NCBI RefSeq assembly: GCF_017068395.1
Contig: NZ_CP070619.1
Span: 2,976,001-3,040,000 of the forward strand
Source of the DNA: Rhodococcus pseudokoreensis
GTDB taxonomy: Bacteria > Actinomycetota > Actinomycetes > Mycobacteriales > Mycobacteriaceae
Length of the DNA stretch: 64,000 nt
Reading direction: 5' to 3'
Shown: positions 1-9,612 of the stretch, piece by piece
Position numbering within the stretch: position 1 is the first letter of the stretch
How the letters are laid out: each line of letters starts with the position of its first letter
Position numbers and translations under genes: made by a program
Notes under the pieces: model-generated
What the model was told of the DNA's origin: nothing
What the model saw: the letters and a program-made list of their open reading frames with translations, nothing else
Database searches by the model: none

Positions 1-1220
<1,220 letters not shown>

Positions 1221-1224
<4 letters not shown>

Positions 1225-1961
1225 CGCGGCGCCTTCACCACGCTCGGTTCCCTCGGCTTCTCGAGGTAGAACACGACGCTCTTGCCGACCACCGGGTTGA
1301 GCACCTTCTCCGCGGTGCGCGTCAGCCAGGGCGCTTTCATCATGTCCCACACCAGAACCTGGTGGTAGGCCTTCGCGAGCGGATTGTCGTTGTTCTCCAC
1401 TCCCACCGCGCACTTGAGCCACCAGTACGGGGAATGCAGGGCGTGCGCGTGGTCCCGGCCCCGCACCTCCAGCCCGGCGGCGGTGAGCTTCTCCGCCAGT
1501 TCGTCGGCGCGGTAGATGCGGACGTGGCCGCCCTCCACCTCGTGGTACGCGTCGGACAGCGCCCAGCAGATCTTCTCCGGCAGCCACCGCGGAACCGTCA
1601 CCGCCGCAACACCACCCGGCTTGAGGATGCGGGTCAGCTCGGCGATCGCGCGGCCGTCGCGGGGAACGTGTTCGAGGACCTCGGAGATGAGGACGACGTC
1701 GAACGTCGCATCCTCGTACGGCAGGTTCAGTGCGTCGCCGACCTCCACCCGCGCCGAGGCGCCTGCGGGGACCTCGCCGACCTCGGCCATCGCCACGAAC
1801 ATCTTCTCGACGTCCGCGAGTTCGTCGGCGTTCTGGTCGAAGGCGATGACGTCGGCGCCGCGTCGATACAGCTCGAACGAGTGCCGTCCGGCGCCCGCCC
1901 CGATGTCGATCACCTTGTCGCCGGGCTTCACACCCAGCCGGTCGAAGTCCACGGTCAGCAC
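1221..1961 (-). CDS. Class I SAM-dependent methyltransferase
   Basis: This 246-residue protein has the Rossmann methyltransferase signature. Motif I is VIDIGAGAG at residues 17-25, an acidic FDQN follows beta-2, and VLISEVLEHVPRD with LKPGG forms the later Methyltransf_11-type motifs. The C-terminal half carries a tryptophan-rich segment and LVWDMMKAPW that probably shapes the acceptor site. The acceptor is unknown. The GTG start at 1961 overlaps the end of the glycosyltransferase gene by seven bases, and its own stop overlaps the next start, so all three genes are probably translated as a coupled unit. Confidence 0.85.
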
Positions 1962-3202
1962 GGTTGGCCTCCTTGACGGGTCTGCGCTATCGCTTCGGCA
2001 TAGGTCTGCGCGGTTGTCGCGGCCACTGCGGCCCAGCTGTAGCGCTCGAGCACGCGACGGCGGCCACCGTCCCCGAGTCGGGCGCGGCGCTGCGGGTCGT
2101 CGAGCAACGCGCCCAGCACGTCCGCGAGTTCCTGCGGGTCGCCGGGCGTCACCAGCACCCCCGCCTCCTCGTCCGTTCCCACCACCTCGGGAATGGCGCC
2201 CGCGCGGCTCGCGACCAGCGGGGTGCCGCACGCCATCGCCTCGACGGCCGGCAGCGAGAAGCCTTCGTACAGCGACGGCACGCACGCGACGTCGGCCGAC
2301 GCCAGCAGCGTCGCCAGTTCGTCGTCGTCGATGCCCGACACGGTGCGGACGACGTCGCCGATGGCCAATGCCTCGATGAGCTTTTCGGTGACGCCGCCGG
2401 GTGCCAGCCTGGTGACGAGCACCAGTTCGACGGCGCGTTCGGTGTGCACCTTCGCGACCGCTTCGAGGAGCGTCGACACCCCCTTCAGCGGCATGTCGGC
2501 GCTGGCGACGCACACGATGCGGCCCGGCACCCGCGCGGCCGTCGGGGGACGGAAGACCTCGGTGTCCACACCCAGCGGGACGGTCTTCAAGTTCGCGGCG
2601 GGAACGTCGAATGCGGCACTGATGTCGTCGGCGGACGATTGCGACACCGTCAGCAGTGCGGGGATGGCGCGCGCCACCCGTTTCTGCATGCGCAGGAAGC
2701 CGTACCAGCGGCGGACCGTCACCTTGCGCCACCACTTCGCCGAGGCGAGATCCAGTTCGCGGTCGCGGGTGATGGGGTGGTGGATGGTGGCGACGACGGG
2801 GAGCCCGGCCCTCTGGAGTTGCAGCAGCCCGTAGCCGAGGCACTGGTTGTCGTGCACCACGTCGAACTCGTCGGCGCGCCCCTTCAGCAGCCGGGCGGCG
2901 CGGAGGCTGAACGTGAGCGGCTCCGGGAAACCGGCCGTCCACATGGTCGCGACCTCGAGCACGTCGACGGCGTCGCGGAACTCGCGCGGGTGCGGCGTTC
3001 TGAACGGATCCGGCTCGCGGTACAGGTCGAGGCTGGGGACCTTCGTCAGCGTCACCCGGGGGTCGACGTCCGGGTACGGCTGGCCCGAGAACACCTCGAC
3101 CTGATGGCCGAGTTCGACCAGTTCACGGCTGAGATGGCGGACGTACACACCCTGCCCACCGCAGTGGGGCTTGCTTCGGTACGACAAGAGTGCGATGCGC
3201 AC
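1955..3202 (-). CDS. GT4-family glycosyltransferase
   Basis: A 415-residue GT-B glycosyltransferase. The N-terminal lobe has the glycine-rich CGGQGVYVRHLSREL loop near residues 14-28. The C-terminal nucleotide-sugar lobe has PSLYEGFSLPAVEAMACGTPLVAS around residues 308-335, which contains the E-x7-E motif of GT4 retaining enzymes. The GTG at 3202 is preceded by GGAGAG at a suitable distance; longer readings upstream lack such a site. The family transfers a sugar from a nucleotide donor to a lipid or glycan acceptor; neither donor nor acceptor can be read here. It is the first gene of the operon with the methyltransferase and prenyltransferase-fold protein. Confidence 0.85.
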   Translation of the reverse strand: MRIALLSYRSKPHCGGQGVYVRHLSRELVELGHQVEVFSGQPYPDVDPRVTLTKVPSLDLYREPDPFRTPHPREFRDAVDVLEVATMWTAGFPEPLTFSLRAARLLKGRADEFDVVHDNQCLGYGLLQLQRAGLPVVATIHHPITRDRELDLASAKWWRKVTVRRWYGFLRMQKRVARAIPALLTVSQSSADDISAAFDVPAANLKTVPLGVDTEVFRPPTAARVPGRIVCVASADMPLKGVSTLLEAVAKVHTERAVELVLVTRLAPGGVTEKLIEALAIGDVVRTVSGIDDDELATLLASADVACVPSLYEGFSLPAVEAMACGTPLVASRAGAIPEVVGTDEEAGVLVTPGDPQELADVLGALLDDPQRRARLGDGGRRRVLERYSWAAVAATTAQTYAEAIAQTRQGGQPC

Positions 3203-3291
3203 GGACTTCGGCCTCTCCTCGAGCAACTGGCAAGCAATACTAGAACACGTTCTTACCCGAGTGTGTCCTCGTTCCATCCAACCGCACTCAC

Positions 3292-4155
3292 TCACCCCAC
3301 CGCGGTCGACTCGCGCAATCCCTCGAGTTTTCCCGCCAGCCGTCCGAGGTAGGCGAGGACCTCCTCCTCGCTACGGTCGGGCACTCCATACACCACTTCG
3401 GTGACGCCGAGGTCCTTCCAGCGACGCAACTTGTCGAGGTCCGGTTTGCCGTCGAGCACGACGATCCGCGGCTCGCCGTCCCGGCCGGCCTCGTGCCACA
3501 TCCGTCGCAGCGCGGAGACGCGGTCGTCGATGTCCTGCTCGATCGGGGTGGTCATCCAGCCGTCGGCGGATTTCACGATCCATTTGAAGTTCTTGTCGTT
3601 TCCGGCGGCGCCGACGACCACCGGCGGCACCCGCACCGGCTTGGGCCACGCCCAGCTCGGACCGAAGCTCACGAACTCGCCGTCGTAGGACGCCTCGTCC
3701 TGCGTCCACAGCGCGCGCATCGCCTCGAGGTACTCCCGCAGCATCGTCCGCCGCCGCCCCGGCGGGACATTGTGGTCGGTGAGTTCGTCCAGATTCCACC
3801 CGTACCCCACGCCGAGGATCACCCGCCCGCGGCTGAGGTGGTCGAGCGAAGCGATCGTCTTGGCAAGTGTGATCGGGTCGTGCTCGACGGGCAGCGCCAC
3901 CGACGTGCCCAGTTCGATCCGCTCCGTGACCGCCGCCGCCGTGGCGAGCGCCACCCACGGGTCGAGGGTGCGCATGTACCGGTCGTCGGGCAGCGACGCG
4001 TCCCCCGTCTGGGGATGCGCCGCATCGCGTTTCACCGGAATGTGCGTGTGCTCGGGCACGTAGAACGAGTCGAATCCGTTGGCCTCTGCACCTCTCGCGG
4101 CGGAGACCGGCTCGATCCCGCGGTCACTCGTAAACAACGTTATGCCGAATTTCAC
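3292..4155 (-). CDS. Luciferase-like (LLM) F420-dependent oxidoreductase, TIGR03619-type
   Basis: This 287-residue TIM-barrel protein begins MKFGITLFTSDRGI and has ANGFDSFYVPEHTHIP near residue 30, ATAAAVTERIELGTSVALP, and HLSRGRVILGVGYGWN. These are typical of the actinobacterial F420-linked branch of luciferase-like oxidoreductases. The GTG at 4155 is preceded by AAGGAG, which decides against the longer reading. The substrate is unknown. It is transcribed alone, leftward, and a possible operator lies 47-72 bases upstream. Its neighbours on the right are steroid genes, but the terminator-like hairpin at 4258-4303 separates them, so a steroid role is not supported by layout. Confidence 0.8.
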   Translation of the reverse strand: MKFGITLFTSDRGIEPVSAARGAEANGFDSFYVPEHTHIPVKRDAAHPQTGDASLPDDRYMRTLDPWVALATAAAVTERIELGTSVALPVEHDPITLAKTIASLDHLSRGRVILGVGYGWNLDELTDHNVPPGRRRTMLREYLEAMRALWTQDEASYDGEFVSFGPSWAWPKPVRVPPVVVGAAGNDKNFKWIVKSADGWMTTPIEQDIDDRVSALRRMWHEAGRDGEPRIVVLDGKPDLDKLRRWKDLGVTEVVYGVPDRSEEEVLAYLGRLAGKLEGLRESTAVG

Positions 4156-4201
4156 GAATTCTCCTTGGCCGAGAGCCTTTTCCTTCATGCACACTAACTT
4201 C

Positions 4202-4227
4202 TGGACACCTGTTTATCAATGTGTCCA
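4202..4227. promoter_or_regulatory. Inverted repeat, candidate operator of the LLM oxidoreductase gene
   Basis: TGGACAC and GTGTCCA form perfect 7-base arms around an AT-rich 12-base centre. The repeat lies 47-72 bases upstream of the GTG at 4155, where a repressor could cover the promoter. Its protein partner is unknown. Confidence 0.4.
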
Positions 4228-4257
4228 AACAACTCTCCAGTTCTCCGCGCGGCCGGA

Positions 4258-4303
4258 CAGGTGAGTGGCAATGCGTCCCCGAGCACACATCGCCACTCAC
4301 CTG
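4258..4303. terminator. Hairpin after the SDR operon
   Basis: CAGGTGAGTGGC and GCCACTCACCTG are perfect 12-base arms separated by 22 bases. The hairpin begins one base beyond the stop of the minus-strand SDR gene at 4305. There is no clear U-tract, as is common in actinobacteria. Confidence 0.55.
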
Positions 4304-4304
4304 C

Positions 4305-5219
4305 TCAGGCGCCGTAGACCGGGACCGGGTCCTCCGCCTTCGCGAGCAGGTCCGCGACGACCGGCCCGATCTCCCTCGGCTCCCAGCGCGCGCCCTTGTC
4401 CTGGGCAGGGCCGTGCCGCCAGCCCTCGGCGACGGTGATCTTGCCGCCCTCGACCTCGAACACCCGCCCGCTCACATCCTTCGACTCCACACTGCCCAGC
4501 CACACGACGAGCGGGGAGATGTTCTCCGGCGCCATCGCGTCGAACCCCTCCTCGGGGGCGGCCATCGCCTCGGCCATCGCGCCGCCGGCGCCGACGGTCA
4601 TCCGGGTGCGGGCGGCGGGTGCGATCGCGTTGACGGTGACGCCGTAGTTCTTCAACTCCGCGGCCGCCTGGATGGTCAGCTCCGCGATCCCCGCCTTCGC
4701 GGCGGCGTAGTTGCCCTGCCCGATCGAGCCCTGCAGTCCGGCACCGGAACTCGTGTTGACGATCCGGGCGTCGACCGGATTGCCCGCCTTCGCCTCGGCC
4801 CGCCAGTACGCGGCGGCGTGCCGCAGCGTCGCGAAATGCCCCTTGAGATGCACGCGCACGACGGCGTCCCACTCCTGCTCGCTCATCCCGACGAGCATGC
4901 GGTCGCGCAGGAACCCGGCGTTGTTCACCAGCACGTCGAGCCGCCCGTACGTGTCGATCGCCGTCCGGATCAGGTTCTCGGCCCCGGCCCAGTCCGCGAC
5001 GTCGTCGCCGTTGACGACGGCCTCGCCGCCCGCGGCCACGATCTCCGCGACCACCTGCTCGGCGGGACTCTCCCCGGTCGCGGAACCGTCGAGTCCGGCC
5101 CCGATGTCGTTGACCACGACCTTCGCCCCCTCGGCGGCGAACGCCAGCGCGTGGGCGCGTCCGATTCCGCGCCCGGCGCCCGTCACGATGACGACGCGAC
5201 CGTCGACCACTCCACTCAT
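4305..5219 (-). CDS. Short-chain dehydrogenase of the steroid ring C/D cluster (Rv3548c-like)
   Basis: A 304-residue SDR with the cofactor loop TGAGRGIG at residues 13-20, the NNAG motif, and the catalytic Ser...Tyr-xxx-Lys set (NTSSGAG, then NYAAAKAG). The 304-residue length, C-terminal extension and position next to a second SDR and divergent from echA20-ipdABC match Mycobacterium tuberculosis Rv3548c. The family oxidises or reduces hydroxy and keto groups with NAD(P); in this cluster the substrate is probably a CoA thioester from the steroid C and D rings, but the exact step is not established. Its ATG overlaps the upstream SDR stop as ATGA, so the two SDRs are one operon. Confidence 0.85.
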   Translation of the reverse strand: MSGVVDGRVVIVTGAGRGIGRAHALAFAAEGAKVVVNDIGAGLDGSATGESPAEQVVAEIVAAGGEAVVNGDDVADWAGAENLIRTAIDTYGRLDVLVNNAGFLRDRMLVGMSEQEWDAVVRVHLKGHFATLRHAAAYWRAEAKAGNPVDARIVNTSSGAGLQGSIGQGNYAAAKAGIAELTIQAAAELKNYGVTVNAIAPAARTRMTVGAGGAMAEAMAAPEEGFDAMAPENISPLVVWLGSVESKDVSGRVFEVEGGKITVAEGWRHGPAQDKGARWEPREIGPVVADLLAKAEDPVPVYGA

Positions 5220-6004
5220 GCCTTCTCCTCTGTAGATACCGTTGCTGCCGCCAGGAAGGCGGGACGTTCCCCGCCGCCGTGGACGGTCAGTGTCGAACCG
5301 CTGACGTACGCCGCCAGCGGTGAAGCCAGGAACACCGCGCAGTTGCCGACGTCCTCGGGGCAGGCCATCCGGCCCAGCGGGACCGTGTTCCCGACCGCGG
5401 CGATCCCCGCCTCGTCCCCGTAGTGCAGGTGCGCGAGTTCGGTGCGGACCAGGCCGACGACCACCGAGTTGACCCGCACCTTCGGCGCCCACTCGACCGC
5501 CAGGCTGGTGGTGAGGCTGTCGACCCCGGCCTTCGCCGCCCCGTACGCCGCGGTGCCGGGCGAGGGCCGCGATCCGCTGACGCTGGAGATGTTGACGATC
5601 GCGCCACCCGAATCCTGCGTCTGCATCTGAGCATTCGCCACCTGCGAGACGAGCAGCGGGGCAAGGAGGTTCAGCTCGACGATCTTCGAGTGGAACTTCG
5701 GGCTCGCGTCCGCCGCGAGGGCGAACGGCGCCCCGCCCGCATTGTTGACCAGCACGTCGAGGCGGCCGTGGCGCTCGACGATCCGGTCGACGAGACCCTG
5801 CACCTGCTCCGGGTCGCGGATGTCGCACGGCAGGAATTCGGCGGCGCGTCCGTCCACCTCCACGGGGTCGTCGCCCGGCCGGCGAGCGCAGGCGATCACC
5901 GTCGCACCCGCCCGCAGGAAGGTGCGGCTGATGCCCGCGCCCACCCCGCGAACTCCGCCGGTCACGAGCACGACACTTCCGGTCATGTTGGAACCTGTTT
6001 CCAT
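5216..6004 (-). CDS. Short-chain dehydrogenase of the steroid ring C/D cluster (Rv3549c-like)
   Basis: An SDR of up to 262 residues with TGGVRGVG near the N-terminus, NNAGG, and the catalytic SSVSG plus AAYGAAKAG. It matches the size and place of Rv3549c. Two starts are plausible: ATG at 6004, preceded by TAGGG, gives 262 residues; ATG at 5986 gives 256 and begins right at MTGSVVLVTGG, closer to family length. With the 6004 start, the palindrome at 6016-6033 lies only 11 bases upstream, so the mRNA would have almost no leader. It is the first gene of a two-gene operon divergent from echA20 and probably controlled through that palindrome. Confidence 0.83.
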   Translation of the reverse strand: METGSNMTGSVVLVTGGVRGVGAGISRTFLRAGATVIACARRPGDDPVEVDGRAAEFLPCDIRDPEQVQGLVDRIVERHGRLDVLVNNAGGAPFALAADASPKFHSKIVELNLLAPLLVSQVANAQMQTQDSGGAIVNISSVSGSRPSPGTAAYGAAKAGVDSLTTSLAVEWAPKVRVNSVVVGLVRTELAHLHYGDEAGIAAVGNTVPLGRMACPEDVGNCAVFLASPLAAYVSGSTLTVHGGGERPAFLAAATVSTEEKA

Positions 6005-6015
6005 CGTGCTACCCT

Positions 6016-6033
6016 ACCAAGCAATTGCTTGGT
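6016..6033. promoter_or_regulatory. Perfect 18-bp palindrome, candidate KstR2-type operator
   Basis: ACCAAGCAATTGCTTGGT is a perfect palindrome in the 62-base gap between the divergent SDR and echA20 operons. The published mycobacterial KstR2 consensus has the same CAAG and CTTG half-sites, but with two bases between them; here there are six. It is clearly a TetR-type operator for this cluster. Calling it the KstR2 site is inference from half-sites and context. Confidence 0.65.
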
Positions 6034-6066
6034 GCGTGAAGTGCGGATCTGACGAGGAGAAATACA

Positions 6067-6843
6067 GTGGGAATTCGGAGCGAGACAGATCCGGGGGGCA
6101 TCACCACGGTCACCGTCGACTACCCGCCCGTGAACGCCATCCCCTCCCGGGGCTGGTTCGAGCTGGCCGACGCCGTGCTCGACGCGGGCCGGAACCCGGA
6201 CACCCACGTGGTGATCCTGCGAGCCGAGGGACGCGGGTTCAACGCCGGCGTCGACATCAAGGAAATGCAGGCCACCGAGGGGTACGGCGCGCTGGTCGAC
6301 GCCAACCGGGGCTGCGCGGCCGCGTTCGCCGCCGTCTACGACTGCGCCGTGCCCGTGGTGGTCGCCGTCAACGGGTTCTGCGTCGGCGGCGGCATCGGGC
6401 TGGTCGGCAACGCCGACGTGATCGTGGCATCGGACGACGCCGTCTTCGGACTGCCCGAGGTCGACCGCGGCGCGCTCGGCGCCGCCACCCACCTCGCCCG
6501 GCTCGTGCCCCAGCACATGATGCGGACCCTGTACTACACGGCGCAGAACGTGACCGCCCAGCAACTCCAGCACTTCGGGTCGGTGTACGAGGTGGTGCCG
6601 CGCGAGAAACTCGACGACACCGCCCGCGACATCGCCGCCAAGATCGCGGCCAAGGACACCCGGGTCATCCGCTGCGCCAAGGAAGCGATCAACGGCATCG
6701 ACCCCGTCGACGTGAAGACCAGTTACCGCCTCGAGCAGGGCTACACCTTCGAACTCAACCTGGCGGGCGTCGCGGACGAGCACCGCGACGAGTTCGTCGA
6801 AACCGGCAAGCCCCGCTCCAACTCGAACAACAGGAAAGGCTGA
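6067..6843 (+). CDS. echA20: EchA20, crotonase-fold hydrolase of steroid ring D
   Basis: This 258-residue crotonase-superfamily protein has the CoA-binding and oxyanion-hole elements GRGFNAGVDIKEM and GFCVGGGIGLVGNADVIVAS. EchA20 of M. tuberculosis is reported to open the steroid D ring by hydrolysis of a bicyclic CoA thioester after 5-hydroxy oxidation. The match rests on sequence plus exact synteny: divergent SDR pair on one side, ipdA-ipdB-ipdC on the other. The GTG start is preceded by GAGGAG. It is the first gene of a four-gene plus-strand operon and lies 33 bases from the palindrome, so control by the same repressor is likely. Confidence 0.9.
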   Translation: MGIRSETDPGGITTVTVDYPPVNAIPSRGWFELADAVLDAGRNPDTHVVILRAEGRGFNAGVDIKEMQATEGYGALVDANRGCAAAFAAVYDCAVPVVVAVNGFCVGGGIGLVGNADVIVASDDAVFGLPEVDRGALGAATHLARLVPQHMMRTLYYTAQNVTAQQLQHFGSVYEVVPREKLDDTARDIAAKIAAKDTRVIRCAKEAINGIDPVDVKTSYRLEQGYTFELNLAGVADEHRDEFVETGKPRSNSNNRKG

Positions 6844-6848
6844 CATCG

Positions 6849-7742
6849 ATGGCGAGCAAGCGCGACAAGAGGATGTCGCTCGACGACGCGGTCGGGGAAC
6901 TGCGCAGCGGAATGACCATCGGCCTCGGCGGCTGGGGTTCGCGCCGTAAGCCGATGGCACTGGTCAGGGCGCTGCTGCGCTCGGACGTCACCGACCTCAC
7001 CGTCGTCACCTACGGCGGCCCCGACCTGGGGCTGCTCTGCTCGGCGGGCAAGGTCAAGAAGGCGTACTACGGGTTCGTGTCCCTCGATTCGGCCCCGTTC
7101 TACGACCCGTGGTTCGCGAAGGCGCGCACCGGCGGCGAGATCGAGGTCCGCGAAATGGACGAGGGCATGGTCAAGTGCGGACTCGAGGCCGCCGCCGCCC
7201 GGCTGCCGTTCCTGCCGATCCGCGCCGGACTCGGCTCCGACGTCCGGAACTTCTGGGGCGACGAACTGCGCACCGTCACCTCCCCCTACCCCGACGCGTC
7301 CGGAAAATCGGAGACGCTGATCGCGATGCCGGCCCTGAATCTCGATGCGGCACTGGTGCATCTGAACCTGGGCGACAAGCACGGCAACGCCGCCTACACC
7401 GGCGTCGACCCGTACTTCGACGACCTGTACTGCGCGGCCGCCGAGAAGCGGTTCGTCTCCGTCGAACGCGTGGTCGAGACCGAAGAACTGGTGAAAACCG
7501 TTCCGCTGCAGAATCTGATCCTCAACCGCATGATGGTCGACGGCGTCGTCGAGGCACCGAACGGCGCCCATTTCACCCTCGCAGGCGACAGCTACGGCCG
7601 CGACGAGAAGTTCCAGCGCCACTACGCCGAGTCGGCGAAGACCCCCGAGGGATGGCAGCAGTTCGTCGACACCTACCTGTCCGGCAGCGAGGACGACTAC
7701 CAGGCGGCCGTGAAGCGATTTGCAGAGGAGTCCCAGGCATGA
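6849..7742 (+). CDS. ipdA: IpdA, alpha subunit of the COCHEA-CoA ring C hydrolase
   Basis: A 297-residue protein of the class I CoA-transferase alpha fold with GMTIGLGGWGSRRKPMALVRAL near residues 21-42 and LNLGDKHGNAAYTGVDPYFDD further on. IpdA pairs with IpdB; despite the CoA-transferase fold the complex hydrolyses the last steroid ring (ring C) of COCHEA-CoA, as shown for the M. tuberculosis and Rhodococcus enzymes. The start lies five bases after the echA20 stop, and the stop overlaps ipdB as ATGA, consistent with fixed subunit ratio. Loss of this complex elsewhere is known to trap CoA, which makes the operon conditionally important on cholesterol. Confidence 0.92.
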   Translation: MASKRDKRMSLDDAVGELRSGMTIGLGGWGSRRKPMALVRALLRSDVTDLTVVTYGGPDLGLLCSAGKVKKAYYGFVSLDSAPFYDPWFAKARTGGEIEVREMDEGMVKCGLEAAAARLPFLPIRAGLGSDVRNFWGDELRTVTSPYPDASGKSETLIAMPALNLDAALVHLNLGDKHGNAAYTGVDPYFDDLYCAAAEKRFVSVERVVETEELVKTVPLQNLILNRMMVDGVVEAPNGAHFTLAGDSYGRDEKFQRHYAESAKTPEGWQQFVDTYLSGSEDDYQAAVKRFAEESQA

Positions 7743-8500
7743 CCGAGACCACCACCGACGTCACCCGCGCCGAGTACTGCGCGATCGCGTGCGCCGAGAT
7801 CTTCTCCGGCGCAGGCGAGATCATGGCCAGCCCGATGGCGACGCTGCCGTTGATCGGCGCCCGGCTCGCGCGACTGACCACCGAACCCGACCTGCTCATC
7901 ACCGACGGCGAAGCACTGATCTTCGCCGACACCCCCGCCGTCGGCGCGAAAGCACCGATCGAGGGCTGGATGCCGTTCCGGAAGGTGTTCGACGTCGTCG
8001 CATCCGGTCGCCGCCACGTGGTGATGGGCGCCAACCAGATCGACCGGCACGGCAACCAGAACCTGTCCGCGTTCGGCCCGCTGCAGCAGCCGACCCGGCA
8101 GATGTTCGGCGTCCGCGGCGCGCCCGGCAACACGATCAACCACCCCACCAGTTACTGGGTGGGCAAGCACACGTCGCGGGTGTTCTGCGACAAGGTCGAC
8201 ATCGTCTCCGGCGTCGGCTACGACCAGATCGACCCCGACAATCCGGCGTACCGGTTCCACCACCTCCACCGGGTGGTGAGCAACCTCGGGGTGTTCGACT
8301 TCGGCGGACCCGGACACACGTTCCGGGCGCTGTCTCTGCACCCCGGCGTCACCGCCGACCAGGTCGCCGAGAACACCTCGTTCGAGGTCGCCGGCCTCGA
8401 CGACGCACCCGTCACCCGGGACCCGTCCGAGGAAGAACTGCGGCTGATCCGCGAGGTCCTCGACCCCCGCAGCCTGCGCGACCGGGAGGTGTCGGTATGA
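7739..8500 (+). CDS. ipdB: IpdB, beta subunit of the COCHEA-CoA ring C hydrolase
   Basis: This 253-residue CoA-transferase-beta-fold protein carries IFSGAGEIMASPMATLPLIG near the N-terminus and VVMGANQIDRHGNQN and RFHHLHRVVSNLGVFDF in the body. It forms the ring C hydrolase with IpdA. The gene overlaps ipdA and ipdC by four bases at each end, so the three are translationally coupled. The order echA20-ipdA-ipdB-ipdC is that of Rv3550-Rv3553. Confidence 0.92.
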   Translation: MTETTTDVTRAEYCAIACAEIFSGAGEIMASPMATLPLIGARLARLTTEPDLLITDGEALIFADTPAVGAKAPIEGWMPFRKVFDVVASGRRHVVMGANQIDRHGNQNLSAFGPLQQPTRQMFGVRGAPGNTINHPTSYWVGKHTSRVFCDKVDIVSGVGYDQIDPDNPAYRFHHLHRVVSNLGVFDFGGPGHTFRALSLHPGVTADQVAENTSFEVAGLDDAPVTRDPSEEELRLIREVLDPRSLRDREVSV

Positions 8501-9558
8501 GCACGCTCCGCACCGCACTGACCGAACTGGTCGGGGTCGAACATCCGGTGGTGCAGACCGGAATGGGCTGGGTCGCCGGACCGCGGCTCGTCGCGGGCAC
8601 CGCCAACGCCGGCGGTCTCGGCATCCTCGCGTCGGCCACGATGACCTACGACGAACTCGCCGCCGCGATCACGAAGACGAAGACGCTCACCGACAAGCCG
8701 TTCGGGGTGAACATCCGGGCCGACGCCACCGACGCCCCGCAACGCATCGACCTGCTCATCCGGGAGAACGTGCGCGTCGCGTCGTTCGCGCTGGCCCCCA
8801 AGCAGGAACTGATCGCGAAACTGAAAGCCGCCGGGGTGGTGGTCATTCCGTCGATCGGCGCCGCGAAACACGCCAAGAAGGTGGCGTCCTGGGGCGCCGA
8901 CGCCGTGATCGTGCAGGGCGGCGAGGGCGGCGGTCACACCGGCCCCGTCGCCACCACCCTGCTGTTGCCGTCGGTCCTCGACGCCGTCGACATTCCCGTC
9001 GTCGCCGCGGGCGGCTTCTACGACGGCCGTGGGCTCGCCGCCGCCCTCGCGTACGGCGCCGCCGGCGTCGCGATGGGCACCCGCTTCCTGCTCACCCAGG
9101 AATCGACGGTCCCCGACTCCGTCAAACAGGAATACCTCGCCCGCGGACTGCAGGACACCACCGTCTCCCGCAAGGTCGACGGCATGCCCCATCGGGTCCT
9201 CAACACCGAACTCGTCGACAGCCTCGAACACTCCGGCAACGTCCGCGGACTCGTCGCCGCCGCCCGCAACGCGTCCAAGTTCAAGGCCATGACCAGCATG
9301 AAGTGGTCGACGCTCGTCAAGGACGGTCTCGCCATGAAGAAGTCCGGCGACCGCACCTGGCAGCAGATCATCATGGCCGCCAACACGCCGATGCTGCTCA
9401 AGGCCGGACTCGTCGACGGCAACACCCACGCCGGCGTCCTCGCGTCCGGTCAGGTCGTCGGACTGCTCGACGACCTGCCCACGTGCAAGGACCTCATCGA
9501 CGGCATCGTCGCCGACGCGATCAAACGCATCGACGCACTCGGCGCCCTGCGCGCCTGA
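8497..9558 (+). CDS. ipdC: IpdC, FMN-dependent steroid ring C/D enzyme of the nitronate monooxygenase-like family
   Basis: A 353-residue TIM-barrel flavoprotein of the 2-nitropropane dioxygenase / enoyl-reductase-like superfamily. It has HPVVQTGMGWVAG at the N-terminus, the phosphate-binding VQGGEGGGHTGPV, and VAAGGFYDGRGLAAALAYGA followed by GVAMGTRFLLT. IpdC acts on the CoA thioester before ring opening by EchA20 and IpdAB; its precise reaction I cannot derive from sequence. Last gene of the operon; a strong hairpin starts seven bases after its stop. The other ring C/D genes (fadD3, fadE30, ipdF, fadA6 and others) are not in the window. Confidence 0.9.
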   Translation: MSTLRTALTELVGVEHPVVQTGMGWVAGPRLVAGTANAGGLGILASATMTYDELAAAITKTKTLTDKPFGVNIRADATDAPQRIDLLIRENVRVASFALAPKQELIAKLKAAGVVVIPSIGAAKHAKKVASWGADAVIVQGGEGGGHTGPVATTLLLPSVLDAVDIPVVAAGGFYDGRGLAAALAYGAAGVAMGTRFLLTQESTVPDSVKQEYLARGLQDTTVSRKVDGMPHRVLNTELVDSLEHSGNVRGLVAAARNASKFKAMTSMKWSTLVKDGLAMKKSGDRTWQQIIMAANTPMLLKAGLVDGNTHAGVLASGQVVGLLDDLPTCKDLIDGIVADAIKRIDALGALRA

Positions 9559-9564
9559 ACGCGA

Positions 9565-9611
9565 ACGAACGGGACGCTCGTCGGATCTGATGCAACGAGC
9601 GTCCCGTTCGT
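9565..9611. terminator. Hairpin element, copy 1 (shared end of ipdC and the serine hydrolase gene)
   Basis: ACGAACGGGACGCTCGT and its perfect complement flank a 13-base loop. The hairpin fills the gap between two convergent genes, beginning seven bases after ipdC and ending one base before the stop of the hydrolase. A near-identical copy lies at 11986-12032, loop included. Confidence 0.8.
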
Positions 9612-9612
9612 C

